Assembly: GCF_000381985.1 (NCBI RefSeq)
Contig: NZ_KB907346.1
Location: 62,001 to 126,000, forward strand
Reading direction: 5' to 3'
Origin: Novispirillum itersonii subsp. itersonii ATCC 12639
GTDB lineage: Bacteria > Pseudomonadota > Alphaproteobacteria > Rhodospirillales > Rhodospirillaceae
DNA length: 64,000 nucleotides
In this document: positions 1-8,248 of the stretch, piece after piece
How positions within the stretch are numbered: the stretch's first letter is position 1
Layout: every line of letters starts with the position of its first letter
Position numbers and translations under genes: made by a program
Notes under the pieces: generated by a model
The model's database searches: none
What the model was told of the DNA's origin: nothing
What the model saw: only the letters and a program-made list of their open reading frames with translations

Positions 1-1
1 C

Positions 2-232
2 CTGCTCGGGCCCGGCGATATTGTCGGAGAGATGGCCCTGATTGATGATATGCCGCGCTCGGCCAGCGTCCGCGCTGTGGAGGACACCCTGCTGCTGCGG
101 GTCTCGAAAGAAAATTTTCAGGAACGCCTGCAGGCGCTTGACCCGGTCTACCGGGCGATCCTCAACCGCCTCTCCAATCGCCTGCGTCAGCAAAGCATTG
201 AGCTGGCAATGATCCGCAAGGTTGTCCGCTGA
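2..232 (+). CDS. Cyclic nucleotide-binding domain protein, C-terminal fragment
   Basis: The reading frame is open from the window edge, so this is only the last 76 residues of a longer gene. The visible part has the GDIVGEMALIDDMPRSASV stretch typical of the phosphate-binding cassette of Crp/Fnr-type cyclic nucleotide-binding domains, followed by the closing helix. It ends soon after that helix, with no HTH visible, so it is more likely a stand-alone cNMP-binding protein, or the end of a larger regulated protein, than a CRP transcription factor. A bound ligand cannot be inferred. The 167 bp between it and accA hold no further gene. Confidence 0.75.
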   Translation: MLGPGDIVGEMALIDDMPRSASVRAVEDTLLLRVSKENFQERLQALDPVYRAILNRLSNRLRQQSIELAMIRKVVR

Positions 233-399
233 CCGATGACTGCTGTTTTTCAGGGATCGGCGTATCCCAAGAGGGTCTTACCCACCGCCATTCCGGCGGA
301 TGCGGTGGAATAATCTTTCCACCGGGGCATTTTACCGTCGCACCCCCTGCCGGGCTGTGTTAGAGCTACCGCTTTCCGAAACCAGCCAAGCACGGGTCC

Positions 400-1353
400 A
401 TGAACTTTCTGGATTTCGAAAAGCCCATCGCCGAGATCGAAGCTAAAATCGAAGATCTCCGGCATATGGGTGATGGAGATGGCCTCAACATCGCTGAAGA
501 AGTGGCGCGGTTGCAGGCGAAGGTCGAAAAGCGCCTGCGCGAAACTTATGCCAAGCTGACGCCGTGGCAGAAGACGCAGGTTGCCCGTCATCCCGACCGT
601 CCGCACTGCTCGCATTACATCGCGGCATTGTTTGAGGATTTCCAGCCGCTGGCCGGAGATCGTAGTTTTGCCGATGACTCGGCGATTCTGGGCGGTCTCG
701 CCCGGTTCCGCGGTCGGTCGGTGATGGTGATCGGGCAGGAAAAAGGCCACGACACCGAAACCCGCATGAAGCATAACTTCGGCATGGCCCGTCCGGAAGG
801 GTACCGCAAGGCCCGCCGCCTGATGGAAATGGCTGATCACTTCGGTCTGCCGGTCATTACGCTGGTCGATACCGCCGGGGCCTACCCGGGGATTGATGCG
901 GAAGAACGGGGACAGGCTGAAGCGATTGCCAAGTCGATCGAAACCTGTCTCGGCATCCGGGTTCCCCTGATTTCCGTTGTGATCGGCGAAGGCGGATCCG
1001 GCGGGGCGATCGCCCTTGCCACCGGCAACGTCGTAATGATGCTGGAACACAGCATTTACTCGGTGATTTCACCGGAAGGCTGCGCCGGGATTCTCTGGCG
1101 CTCCGGCGATCAGGCTCAGGCGGCGGCAGAGGCCCTGCGCCTGACCGCGCAGGACCTGCTGCGTCTGAAGGTGATCGACGAAGTGGTGCCGGAGCCGCTG
1201 GGCGGTGCCCACCGTGCCCGCGATGCCGCTATGCACGCTGTTGGCAGCGCCATCGAACGGCATCTGTCTGCGCTGGTGTCGCAGGATCCCGGTGTTCTGC
1301 GTGCCCGCCGCCGCGACAAGTTCCTGGCGATGGGCCGGAGCGGCCTGGAGTAA
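400..1353 (+). CDS. accA: Acetyl-CoA carboxylase carboxyltransferase subunit alpha
   Basis: This 317-aa protein matches the usual length of AccA. With AccD it forms the carboxyltransferase that moves CO2 from biotin-BCCP to acetyl-CoA, the first committed step of fatty acid synthesis in the cytoplasm. The N-terminus [17 protein letters not shown] and the crotonase-like core with [20 protein letters not shown] and [14 protein letters not shown] (oxyanion-hole region) are characteristic of the family. The start at 400 fits the known N-terminus. The next gene starts 5 bp after the stop, so the two may be cotranscribed. Confidence 0.97.
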   Translation: MNFLDFEKPIAEIEAKIEDLRHMGDGDGLNIAEEVARLQAKVEKRLRETYAKLTPWQKTQVARHPDRPHCSHYIAALFEDFQPLAGDRSFADDSAILGGLARFRGRSVMVIGQEKGHDTETRMKHNFGMARPEGYRKARRLMEMADHFGLPVITLVDTAGAYPGIDAEERGQAEAIAKSIETCLGIRVPLISVVIGEGGSGGAIALATGNVVMMLEHSIYSVISPEGCAGILWRSGDQAQAAAEALRLTAQDLLRLKVIDEVVPEPLGGAHRARDAAMHAVGSAIERHLSALVSQDPGVLRARRRDKFLAMGRSGLE

Positions 1354-1358
1354 CCGGC

Positions 1359-1874
1359 GTGGGGACGGAGACCACTTCGCCCCTGCCACGCATCCTGATC
1401 AGCGCCTGCCGCTTCGGGCAGCCGGTGCGGTATGACGGGGGACACACCCGCACCGCATCCGATGTTCTCGACCGGCTGGAAGCCACAGGATGCCTGATAC
1501 CCTTTTGTCCGGAAGTGGCCGGGGGAGCCCAGACTCCCCGGCCGTCCGGCGAAATCCTCGGCCCCGGAGGCGGCGATGGTGTCCTTGACGGCACCGCCCG
1601 GGTGGTTGAGGCCGACGGAACCGACGTAACATCATTATACGTTACCGGTGCCCGTCTGACGCTGGATCTGGTGCGCCGCCACGGCATCACCCATGCCCTG
1701 CTGCAGGACCGGAGTCCGTCCTGTGGATCCTCGATCATTTACGACGGCCATTTCAGCGGCAACCGCCACCCCGGCCACGGCGTCACCACCGCACTGCTGC
1801 GCCGTCATGGCGTTACGGTTTTTGCGGATCTGGACGCGTTGGTTGATGGCCTTGACCTGCGGAACCACCTCTGA
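1359..1874 (+). CDS. DUF523 family (TudS-like thiouracil desulfidase) protein
   Basis: A 171-aa protein of the DUF523 family. It starts with GTG 5 bp after accA, so translation may be coupled. The three conserved cysteines of the family are visible: in LISACRFGQPVRYDGGH near the N-terminus, in the FCPEVAGG segment, and in the RSPSCGSS motif. In the characterised member TudS they hold a [4Fe-4S] cluster that removes sulfur from thiouracil. Cluster binding and a desulfidase-type role are therefore inferred from the family; the substrate here is unknown. Confidence 0.85.
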   Translation: MGTETTSPLPRILISACRFGQPVRYDGGHTRTASDVLDRLEATGCLIPFCPEVAGGAQTPRPSGEILGPGGGDGVLDGTARVVEADGTDVTSLYVTGARLTLDLVRRHGITHALLQDRSPSCGSSIIYDGHFSGNRHPGHGVTTALLRRHGVTVFADLDALVDGLDLRNHL

Positions 1875-1985
1875 CCCTCACCCCGGTGGTTGACGGCTTT
1901 CCCCGGCGTTCCGTATGCTCCTTCCATAATGTTGCAGCGCAACGAAAAGAGCCGCCGCAAGGATGGCTCAACCGGGAGGATTCTC

Positions 1986-2963
1986 ATGCGTGCCGTTCTT
2001 GTCAAAGACTGGTGCGGGCCTGATGCCCTGACCGTCGAAACCATACCCGCCCCGGCCCTGCCGGATGGATGCGTCCGTATTGCGGTCCATGCCGCCGGCT
2101 GCAATTTTGCCGATGGACTGATCATCGCCGGAAAGTATCAGGAAAAACCGGCCTTCCCCTTTAGCCCGGGGTTTGAAGTTGCCGGAGAGATTCTGGAGGT
2201 TGCAGCCGACGTCATCGGATGGAGCGTCGGAGACCGGGTGTTCGCCGCCCTCGATCACGGAGGCTACGCCGACGAAGCGATCGCCCGGGCCGTCGATGTT
2301 CATGCGATTCCAACCGGAATGGCGTATGCAACCGCCGCATCGTTCCCGATTGCCTATGGCACCAGCCACTTTTCCCTGATCGACCGGGCCCGGCTTCAGC
2401 CGGGGGAGGTTCTGCTGGTTCATGGGGCAGCCGGGGGGGTCGGTCTGACGGCGGTCGAATGTGGCAAAGCCGCCGGAGCCATCGTCATCGCCACGGCGGG
2501 TGGCGCTGATAAACTGGCCGTCGCCATGGCCCACGGGGCAGACCATGGCATCGATTATAAAACAGAAGATATCCGCAGCCGGGTCAAGGAACTGACGGGC
2601 GGGCGTGGAGCCGACGTCGTTTATGACCCGGTTGGGGGGGATGTTTTTGACGCATCCCTGCGCTGTACCGCCCCGGATGGACGGCTGCTGACCATCGGCT
2701 TTGCCGGGGGGACTGTTCCGCAGATCCCGGCTAACCATCTTCTGGTGAAAAATCTGACCGTCATGGGGGTCTACTGGGGCGCATACCGTACACTTGCCCC
2801 GCAGCGGATCGCTGCCAGCTTCGCCCAGTTGAAGGAATGGTACGAAGCCGGAAAGCTGTCCCCCCGCGTCTCCCACACCTTTACGCTTGAGCAGGCGGGG
2901 GAGGCAATTCTGGCCCTGAAGGCCCGCAAGGTCACCGGGAAAGCCGTAATCCTCACCCGCTGA
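1986..2963 (+). CDS. NADPH:quinone oxidoreductase family protein (zinc-independent MDR)
   Basis: A 325-aa medium-chain dehydrogenase/reductase. The ATG at 1986 is preceded by GGGAGG and gives the usual MRAVLVKDW N-terminus; a longer frame upstream lacks family similarity. The GroES-like domain is followed by a Rossmann fold with the nucleotide-binding motif VHGAAGGVGLTAVE and the GADHGIDYK segment. No catalytic zinc cysteines are present, as expected for quinone oxidoreductase/crotonyl-CoA-reductase-like members. It probably reduces a quinone or an alpha,beta-unsaturated carbonyl with NADPH. It converges on the P450 gene, with a shared terminator hairpin between them. Confidence 0.88.
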   Translation: MRAVLVKDWCGPDALTVETIPAPALPDGCVRIAVHAAGCNFADGLIIAGKYQEKPAFPFSPGFEVAGEILEVAADVIGWSVGDRVFAALDHGGYADEAIARAVDVHAIPTGMAYATAASFPIAYGTSHFSLIDRARLQPGEVLLVHGAAGGVGLTAVECGKAAGAIVIATAGGADKLAVAMAHGADHGIDYKTEDIRSRVKELTGGRGADVVYDPVGGDVFDASLRCTAPDGRLLTIGFAGGTVPQIPANHLLVKNLTVMGVYWGAYRTLAPQRIAASFAQLKEWYEAGKLSPRVSHTFTLEQAGEAILALKARKVTGKAVILTR

Positions 2964-2986
2964 CCACTGAGAGCCTCAAAAACAGA

Positions 2987-3035
2987 ACCGGGCCGGGCCG
3001 GGCCGGGGAGCAGATCTGTCACCTCCCGACCCGGT
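2987..3035. terminator. Bidirectional terminator between quinone reductase and P450 genes
   Basis: ACCGGGCCGGG (2987-2997) pairs with CCCGACCCGGT (3025-3035) with one mismatch. T-rich runs flank it on both strands (CGTTTTC on plus; CTGTTTTTG read on minus). It sits between convergent stop codons. Confidence 0.55.
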
Positions 3036-3040
3036 CGTTT

Positions 3041-4447
3041 TCAAGCCGCCTGACGGTTCGGGGCCGGACGGACCCGGTCCCGGCCCGCCATCATCAGCCC
3101 ATGCGGACGCAGGCTGATCATCGGCTCCGGCGTGATTACCGCCCCCGGGGCCACATCCAGCTCCAATGCCGGAAGAACCGTCGCCAGTACCGCCATCGCC
3201 TCAATCAGCGCGAAATTATTACCGATGCACAGGCGCGGCCCCCCTCCAAAGGGAAAATAGGCGAAAGCATGATGCTGATCTTCGGCATCACCGATAAAGC
3301 GATCGGGACGAAAAGCCTGTGGCTGATCCCAGAACCGATCATCCCGGTGGGTCAGCCAGGGGCAAACCATCAGCGATGATCCCTTAGGGATTGCAAAGCC
3401 ACCGACCACATCATCCGCCAGAGCCGTGCGGGACAGCGACCACGCCGGGGGGTACAGCCGCATCGACTCCAGCAGTGCCCCCCGCGTCACCGGCAGATTA
3501 GACAGATCATCCCAGCCCGGGGTTTTGCCCTGCAACACCTGATCAAGTTCGGCCTGAACCCGCTGCCGTTCTTCCGGATGCTCCGCCAGCAGGGAGAAGG
3601 TCCAGGCCAGTGCGGCTGCCGTGGTCTCATGGGCAGCAAGGACCATGAACAGAATCTCATCACGCAGAATCTGATCCGGCAGGCCTTTCCCGGTTTCCGG
3701 ATCACGCCACTGCAGCATGTGCGTCAGCAGGTCGCGCGGCATTGCCTCACCCATCGCCCGGCGGCCCGCGATCATGCCGTAGACAAAATCATCCAGCGTG
3801 CGGATCGCCCGGCGGAAGCGCAGGGTTGATGGCCCCGGCAAACGGCTGAACAGCGGGAACAAGGCCCACATCCGCTTTTCTGCGGTCCGCAGGGCCGTGG
3901 TGATCGCCCCCTGCAACCGCTGCGTCGTCGCCCGGTCAGCTTCCGTATTGAACAGAACCTTCAGGGCCACCGCCAGCGTCAGGCGCATCATCGCCTCCCC
4001 GACATCCGTGGCCCCCGCCCCGGCCTTCACGTCTTCCATGAACTGTTGCGCCTGCGTCACGGCGGCATCCGCCACCGCCCGCAGAACATGGGAGCCAAAC
4101 GCCGGGCGGGCCGTCTCACGCTGGCGCTTCCAGGCCGCTCCTTCCGCCACAATCATGCCGTTGCCGAAGATCGGCTTCAGCCGGTCATAAAATTTGCTCT
4201 TCGCATAGCCCTTTGCATTGGTCTTCAGCACCCGCTCAACCTGATCAGGGTGGCTGATGACAAACAGACGTTCCGCCCCGACCCGCAGTTCCACCAGATC
4301 GGCGGCGCGGGCAATCGAGGTCACCGTCGCCAGCGGGTCCTTCCGCAGACGCAGCAGTGTCCGCAGGCCGAAGCGGGCTGTCGTCTTGGCGGGGGTGACG
4401 GTGGCATGGTCCGGGCTTACGGATTCGGGCAGGGTGTAAGCAGTCAT
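3041..4447 (-). CDS. Cytochrome P450
   Basis: A 468-aa soluble P450 monooxygenase with no membrane anchor. The I-helix oxygen-activation motif AAHETT is at about 271-276, the K-helix ExxR is E327-S-M-R330, and the heme loop FGGGPRLCIG places the axial thiolate at Cys407. An AGGAG sequence precedes the ATG. It is the last gene of a same-strand cluster with luxR, luxI and a 45-codon ORF, which suggests quorum control of the oxidation it performs. The substrate is unknown, and no dedicated ferredoxin or reductase gene lies nearby, so electrons must come from elsewhere. Confidence 0.93.
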   Translation of the reverse strand: MTAYTLPESVSPDHATVTPAKTTARFGLRTLLRLRKDPLATVTSIARAADLVELRVGAERLFVISHPDQVERVLKTNAKGYAKSKFYDRLKPIFGNGMIVAEGAAWKRQRETARPAFGSHVLRAVADAAVTQAQQFMEDVKAGAGATDVGEAMMRLTLAVALKVLFNTEADRATTQRLQGAITTALRTAEKRMWALFPLFSRLPGPSTLRFRRAIRTLDDFVYGMIAGRRAMGEAMPRDLLTHMLQWRDPETGKGLPDQILRDEILFMVLAAHETTAAALAWTFSLLAEHPEERQRVQAELDQVLQGKTPGWDDLSNLPVTRGALLESMRLYPPAWSLSRTALADDVVGGFAIPKGSSLMVCPWLTHRDDRFWDQPQAFRPDRFIGDAEDQHHAFAYFPFGGGPRLCIGNNFALIEAMAVLATVLPALELDVAPGAVITPEPMISLRPHGLMMAGRDRVRPAPNRQAA

Positions 4448-4514
4448 GAGAAAACTCCTGCACCGGCGTCGAGGGGTGCGGCTGGAGAGATGAGAGTAAA
4501 GATCGGGAACGCAG

Positions 4515-4652
4515 TCAGAGCGGCTGAGACCGGCGGATCACCTGCAGGGCCGCCCGCAGGGACGCTGTCAGCGCATCGTCCCCCAGACGTTCAGCTTCAC
4601 GGCACAGATACCGCAGGCACCGTTCCACAGCGGTACGCCAGGGATCTGCCAT
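4515..4652 (-). CDS. 45-aa ORF translationally coupled to luxI
   Basis: This short frame begins with ATG one base after the luxI stop codon, an arrangement typical of translational coupling, and runs 45 codons to TGA. The product starts MADPWRTAVERCLRYLCREA and looks like a single amphipathic alpha-helical domain rich in Arg and Leu, with two cysteines. I do not recognise a family. Its position between luxI and the P450 suggests a small accessory or regulatory protein of the quorum circuit, but this is inference. It is too short to be certain from coding potential alone. Confidence 0.5.
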   Translation of the reverse strand: MADPWRTAVERCLRYLCREAERLGDDALTASLRAALQVIRRSQPL

Positions 4653-4653
4653 G

Positions 4654-5292
4654 TCAGGCAGCCTCGGTCAGAGGAAGGGCGTCCCGCGGACGCAGGCAGC
4701 GGTGACGCACCCGTTCCAGATTGTCTTCCGATGCTTCAAAATATCCGGCGACGGCAGGGGCATTGCCGATGGCCACCGGCTGTCCGAGGCGGCTGGTTTG
4801 CAGGCCGCAGCGGCGGAGCAGGCGCTCAAACGGCAATTCGCAGATTGCCACCATCCGCTCAATGCCATGATCAAGGCCGAGCTCCAGCATCGCTTCCAGC
4901 AGCAGTCCGGTCACGGTATGCACCCGTCCCAGCCCCCCCTCGCCATCCCCGGACTCGGGCAGACGGATCGCAAAGCGGGTGGCCTCCCAGACCGTGGTCG
5001 CGTCAGGGACCGCACCATCAACCAAGGGGCGGAACACCGGCACATCCTTAAACAGAGTCGGCCCGGAAGAGGGCAAAAGCCGCCAGCAGCCCTCAAGCCG
5101 TCCTTCCGGACCGACACACAGACCGTAAACCGGGGCCATCAGATCATACGGGTCACGCTCCAGCCCCCCGCGTACGTTCACACTCCAACCGTGGCGATCA
5201 GCAAAAACCTCACGCCGCAACCGGAACATTTCACGCAGCACATCCCTTGGGGCGGGAGAAGAGGGTAAATGAAGAAGTACTGAGTAGGTCAT
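4654..5292 (-). CDS. luxI-like: LuxI-family acyl-homoserine-lactone synthase
   Basis: A 212-aa autoinducer synthase that joins an acyl chain from acyl-ACP or acyl-CoA to S-adenosylmethionine, giving a diffusible N-acyl-homoserine lactone. The invariant LuxI residues are all visible: R26, F30 and W36 in the RLRREVFADRHGW segment, D47 and D50 in ERDPYD, R71 in CWRLLP, and E103 and R106 in WEATRF. A GGGAG site lies upstream of the ATG. It lies downstream of luxR on the same strand, 217 bp apart with a terminator between, so it probably has its own promoter. The acyl chain cannot be predicted from sequence. Confidence 0.93.
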   Translation of the reverse strand: MTYSVLLHLPSSPAPRDVLREMFRLRREVFADRHGWSVNVRGGLERDPYDLMAPVYGLCVGPEGRLEGCWRLLPSSGPTLFKDVPVFRPLVDGAVPDATTVWEATRFAIRLPESGDGEGGLGRVHTVTGLLLEAMLELGLDHGIERMVAICELPFERLLRRCGLQTSRLGQPVAIGNAPAVAGYFEASEDNLERVRHRCLRPRDALPLTEAA

Positions 5293-5307
5293 GGGCAGCT
5301 CTCCCTG

Positions 5308-5321
5308 TCAGAATTTTCTGA
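5308..5321. promoter_or_regulatory. Small palindrome upstream of luxI
   Basis: TCAGAA-TT-TTCTGA is a perfect 6-bp dyad 16-29 nt before the luxI start. Further upstream, TGATCAAG (5319-5326) is repeated in inverted form as CTTGATCA (5372-5379). These could be regulator sites, but neither matches the canonical lux-box consensus well. Confidence 0.3.
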
Positions 5322-5448
5322 TCAAGAACTGCCACTGAGCTCAAAAAAATAATATTCCTACGAATTAAGGACTTGATCACGCTTAAATAGAAATAAATTT
5401 TTCAAAACATTTAAAGATTGTTAAATATAGTTTTATTGAAAAATAAAA

Positions 5449-5478
5449 GCTGGCATTCGAAAAAATCGAACTGCCAGC
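5449..5478 (-). terminator. Rho-independent terminator after luxR
   Basis: On the minus strand a GC-containing stem (GCTGGCA plus TTCGA arms, one bulge) closes on a five-base loop. It is followed by TTTTATTTTT. It lies about 30 bp past the luxR stop and separates luxR from luxI transcription. Confidence 0.8.
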
Positions 5479-5509
5479 CTAAAAATAAGAATAATAATAT
5501 GTATCAGTT

Positions 5510-6244
5510 TTATGGAAAAATCTGATACGTCATAATCGCTTTAACGACGGCCTGCGGCTTTGAGGAAACCCCCAGCTTTTCCATTGCAGATTTCAAATAC
5601 TGCTTCACCGTATTTTCCGAGATGCTCAGAATTTCACCGGTCTCCCAGGCGGTCTTCCCCCGCGCTGCCCACAGCAGTGCCTCCCGCTCCCGCCGGGACA
5701 ACGGATTGAGAACATCCCGCACCGCCTCCTCCCGCAGGGCAGACACCCGCTCGTGGTAATACAGCGCCCCAAGATGGACCAGATGCTTCAGATGCGGGAT
5801 TGCCTGACGGAACTCCGAGTCCGGCTGATCAGATGCCAGACTGACGATGGCGAAGGAATTCCGGCTGTGAATCGGAATGGTCATCCCCTGCGTCAGACCA
5901 AACTCCCGCGCTTCATGAAAGATGATCTTCTGATCCCCTTTGACCGTCGGATCATAGATCAGATCAGACCACATCACCGGCACGACCGAGGCCGCGGCCC
6001 GATCCAACACCGGATCAACCATCTCGTAATGCTGACCGTCGTAATGGCGGCGCCATTCCTCTGGATAGTTGCTGATCACCGGGCGCGCGGCCTCACCCTC
6101 CGCCACCCCGCCGGTGCGAAGGCTGACATAGGTGAATACAGACAGACCCAGATCGCCAATAAACTTCAGAAACAGCTGTTCCAGCTCATCAACCGTCCGC
6201 GCCTGTTCAAGGTCCCCGATAAAGGACGTTAAAACGGCATGCAT
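5510..6244 (-). CDS. luxR-like: LuxR-family quorum-sensing transcriptional regulator
   Basis: A 244-aa regulator with an N-terminal autoinducer-binding domain and a C-terminal GerE/LuxR HTH. Ligand-pocket residues of the family are visible in the PEEWRRHYDGQHYEMVDPVL segment (W, Y, then D-P). The C-terminal PLSRREREALLWAARGKTAW and ISENTVKQYLKSAMEKLGV segments are the DNA-binding four-helix unit. The ATG at 6244 has GGGAG nine bases upstream; an in-frame GTG at 6259 would add five residues. It presumably binds the product of the adjacent LuxI and controls luxI and perhaps the P450 gene. Confidence 0.92.
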   Translation of the reverse strand: MHAVLTSFIGDLEQARTVDELEQLFLKFIGDLGLSVFTYVSLRTGGVAEGEAARPVISNYPEEWRRHYDGQHYEMVDPVLDRAAASVVPVMWSDLIYDPTVKGDQKIIFHEAREFGLTQGMTIPIHSRNSFAIVSLASDQPDSEFRQAIPHLKHLVHLGALYYHERVSALREEAVRDVLNPLSRREREALLWAARGKTAWETGEILSISENTVKQYLKSAMEKLGVSSKPQAVVKAIMTYQIFP

Positions 6245-6530
6245 CTCGCTCTCCCACACCTGGCGATGCAGTGTGCCTTCCCCACGTTAGAATTTCATGT
6301 CACCCCCCGCGCGGCAAGAGCAGTCTTACCCTTTTTTCTCCCCGCCCTGACAGCTTCCAAGTCCTTGCATTACCTTAGGTTGATCATCTTCACACACGCA
6401 CACGCGATCAACCGGAATCATTAGGCGCCCCCACAGGACCGCCTATTGTTTAGGCGGGAGTAGCCTCTCTTTAAGGCAGATCTCCTGCCCCTGTCCTTTC
6501 CGGTGACCGGATGACCTTGAAATGTCAGCC

Positions 6531-6547
6531 TTGGCCCCATCCTTGCA
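6531..6547 (+). promoter_or_regulatory. Candidate sigma-54 promoter of the ammonium transporter gene
   Basis: TTGGCCCCATCCTTGCA matches the -24/-12 consensus YTGGCACG-N4-TTGCW, with the GG and GC dinucleotides at exact spacing. It lies 143 bp upstream of the ammonium transporter ATG. Nitrogen-regulated amt genes are commonly NtrC/RpoN dependent. The rest of the 445-bp gap (6245-6689) shows no gene, and I found no convincing NtrC sites. Confidence 0.5.
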
Positions 6548-6689
6548 AATCCAGCTGCCGTTTCCGGCGTCATCGTCCTGCCCACCTGACGGAAGAGACC
6601 GGCCGGAAACCGGGGAGAGTAAGCCGTAAAGGCCACCCCGCTTCGTCCAAAAAGCGGCCCACACCAGGCCACCTCAGGGAATTCCGCGG

Positions 6690-7901
6690 ATGCACGCTGG
6701 ACTGGATGTCTTTTTTCTGTTGATCGGTGCCGCGATGGTACTGGCGATGCATGCTGGCTTTGCTTTTCTGGAAGCAGGAACGGTCCGGCGAAAAAATCAG
6801 GTCAACGCCCTGGTCAAAATCATTACCGACCTTGGGGTATCGACAGTGGTCTACTTTGCGGTCGGCTATACCATCGCCTACGGCACCACATTTTTTGTTT
6901 CTGCCAGCGAACTGACCGGATCAGGCGGAGCTTACAAAGCTCAGGGCGTTGATCTGGTGAAATTTTTCTTCCTCCTGATGTTTGCCGCCGCCATTCCGGC
7001 AATCATTTCCGGCGGTATCGCGGAACGGGCAAAATTCTGGCCCCAGCTGCTGGCAACCGCCATCATTGTCGGGCTGATCTATCCGGTGATGGAGGGCGTG
7101 GTCTGGGGCGGACGCCTTGGCCTGCAGGACAGTCTTGAAGCCCTGACCGGCGCAAAGTTCCATGACTTTGCCGGGTCCGTGGTGGTGCATGCCTTCGGGG
7201 GCTGGCTGGCACTGGGGGCCGTGGTCCTGCTGGGGGCCCGCCGGGGCCGGTACACCAAGGCCGGTAAACTGATTGCCATCCCCCCGTCCAACATTCCGTT
7301 TCTGGCACTGGGATCCTGGATCCTCTGCGTCGGCTGGTTCGGTTTCAACGTGATGAGCAGCCAGAGTGTCGAGACGGCCTCCGGACTGGTCGCCATGAAC
7401 TCCCTGCTTGCCATGGTCGGCGGGCTGCTGGCTGCGGTGGTCGCCGGGCGTAACGACCCCGGCTTCATTCACAACGGGGCTCTGGCCGGGCTGGTCGCGG
7501 TCTGCGCCGGATCAGACGTAATGCACCCGCTGGGGGCGCTGGTGACCGGGGCAATGGCCGGGGGCCTGTTCGTCTGGGGCTTCAACCGCTGTCAGATCCA
7601 CTGGAAAATCGACGACGTGCTGGGCGTCTGGCCGCTGCATGGGCTGTGCGGCACTCTGGGCGGGCTGGCGGCAGGCGTCTTCGGCCAACAGGAACTTGGT
7701 GGAATCGGCGGGGTCAGCCTGATGGCACAGGGGATCGGCACTGCCGCAGGCATTGCCTTTGCCGCAGTCTCGGGGTTTGTGGTGTATGGACTGCTGAAGC
7801 GTACCGTCGGCATCCGGCTGGATGCCGAAGAAGAACACCGGGGGGCAGACCTGTCCGTGCATCAGGTCCCGGCATATCCGGAAGAAGAACTGATCCGCTG
7901 A
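6690..7901 (+). CDS. amtB: Ammonium transporter (Amt/Rh family)
   Basis: A 403-aa inner-membrane protein with about eleven hydrophobic segments, the normal length for Amt. The N-terminal FLEAGTVRRKNQVN motif, the DFAGSVVVHAFGG segment with pore His167, and the VWPLHGLCGTLGG segment with pore His317 give the twin-histidine channel. It conducts NH4+/NH3 into the cytoplasm. No glnK is adjacent, unlike many amtB loci, so PII control would involve a distant gene. A candidate sigma-54 promoter lies upstream and a strong terminator downstream. A second Met shortly downstream is less likely because it would cut helix 1. Confidence 0.95.
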   Translation: MHAGLDVFFLLIGAAMVLAMHAGFAFLEAGTVRRKNQVNALVKIITDLGVSTVVYFAVGYTIAYGTTFFVSASELTGSGGAYKAQGVDLVKFFFLLMFAAAIPAIISGGIAERAKFWPQLLATAIIVGLIYPVMEGVVWGGRLGLQDSLEALTGAKFHDFAGSVVVHAFGGWLALGAVVLLGARRGRYTKAGKLIAIPPSNIPFLALGSWILCVGWFGFNVMSSQSVETASGLVAMNSLLAMVGGLLAAVVAGRNDPGFIHNGALAGLVAVCAGSDVMHPLGALVTGAMAGGLFVWGFNRCQIHWKIDDVLGVWPLHGLCGTLGGLAAGVFGQQELGGIGGVSLMAQGIGTAAGIAFAAVSGFVVYGLLKRTVGIRLDAEEEHRGADLSVHQVPAYPEEELIR

Positions 7902-7926
7902 CCGGCTGTCAGGGGATCGCTGAACG

Positions 7927-7962
7927 GAAACCGGGGGCGACCATTGCGGCGCCCCCGGTTTC
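7927..7962 (+). terminator. Terminator after amtB
   Basis: A perfect 13-bp stem, GAAACCGGGGGCG with CGCCCCCGGTTTC, encloses a 10-nt loop and is followed by TTT. It begins 25 bp past the amtB stop. Confidence 0.85.
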
Positions 7963-7983
7963 TTTAGATATAGACGAGCCCCT

Positions 7984-8124
7984 TCAGCGCCGGATCATCC
8001 GGCGGTTACGGACCCGTACCGGCACCGGCTGAGGCTTCCGGGCCTGCCGCAGCACCGACACTGCCAGCAGAGCGGCGGCCAGCACGGCCATCAGCAACGG
8101 AGCCAAATCCATCATCCAAGCCAT
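7984..8124 (-). CDS. Small single-pass membrane protein, 46 aa
   Basis: This short minus-strand gene has an excellent ribosome-binding site (GAGGAGG, 6 bp before ATG). It encodes 46 residues: a hydrophobic helix at about residues 5-25 (LAPLLMAVLAAALLAVSVL), then a strongly basic tail with nine Arg/Lys residues ending MIRR. The pattern predicts one transmembrane helix with the tail in the cytoplasm. No family is recognised. It is convergent with amtB and follows the GDT1-family gene on the same strand, about 125 bp apart. Confidence 0.65.
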   Translation of the reverse strand: MAWMMDLAPLLMAVLAAALLAVSVLRQARKPQPVPVRVRNRRMIRR

Positions 8125-8248
8125 GTGGTCCTCCTCACCCTCATTTTCTTATCAGGGCCACACCGGCCCCCTACGGTCAGTACTATAGCAAAGTCACCCT
8201 ACTCTGCCTGTGATCCAGATGTCCTATCCGGGATCAAGACACCCCGGA

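Noticed and set aside
5293-5509. Canonical lux box upstream of luxI
   Set aside because: The visible dyads (5308-5321; 5319-5326 with 5372-5379) lack the 18-20 bp spacing and the consensus arms, so only a weak regulatory feature was kept.
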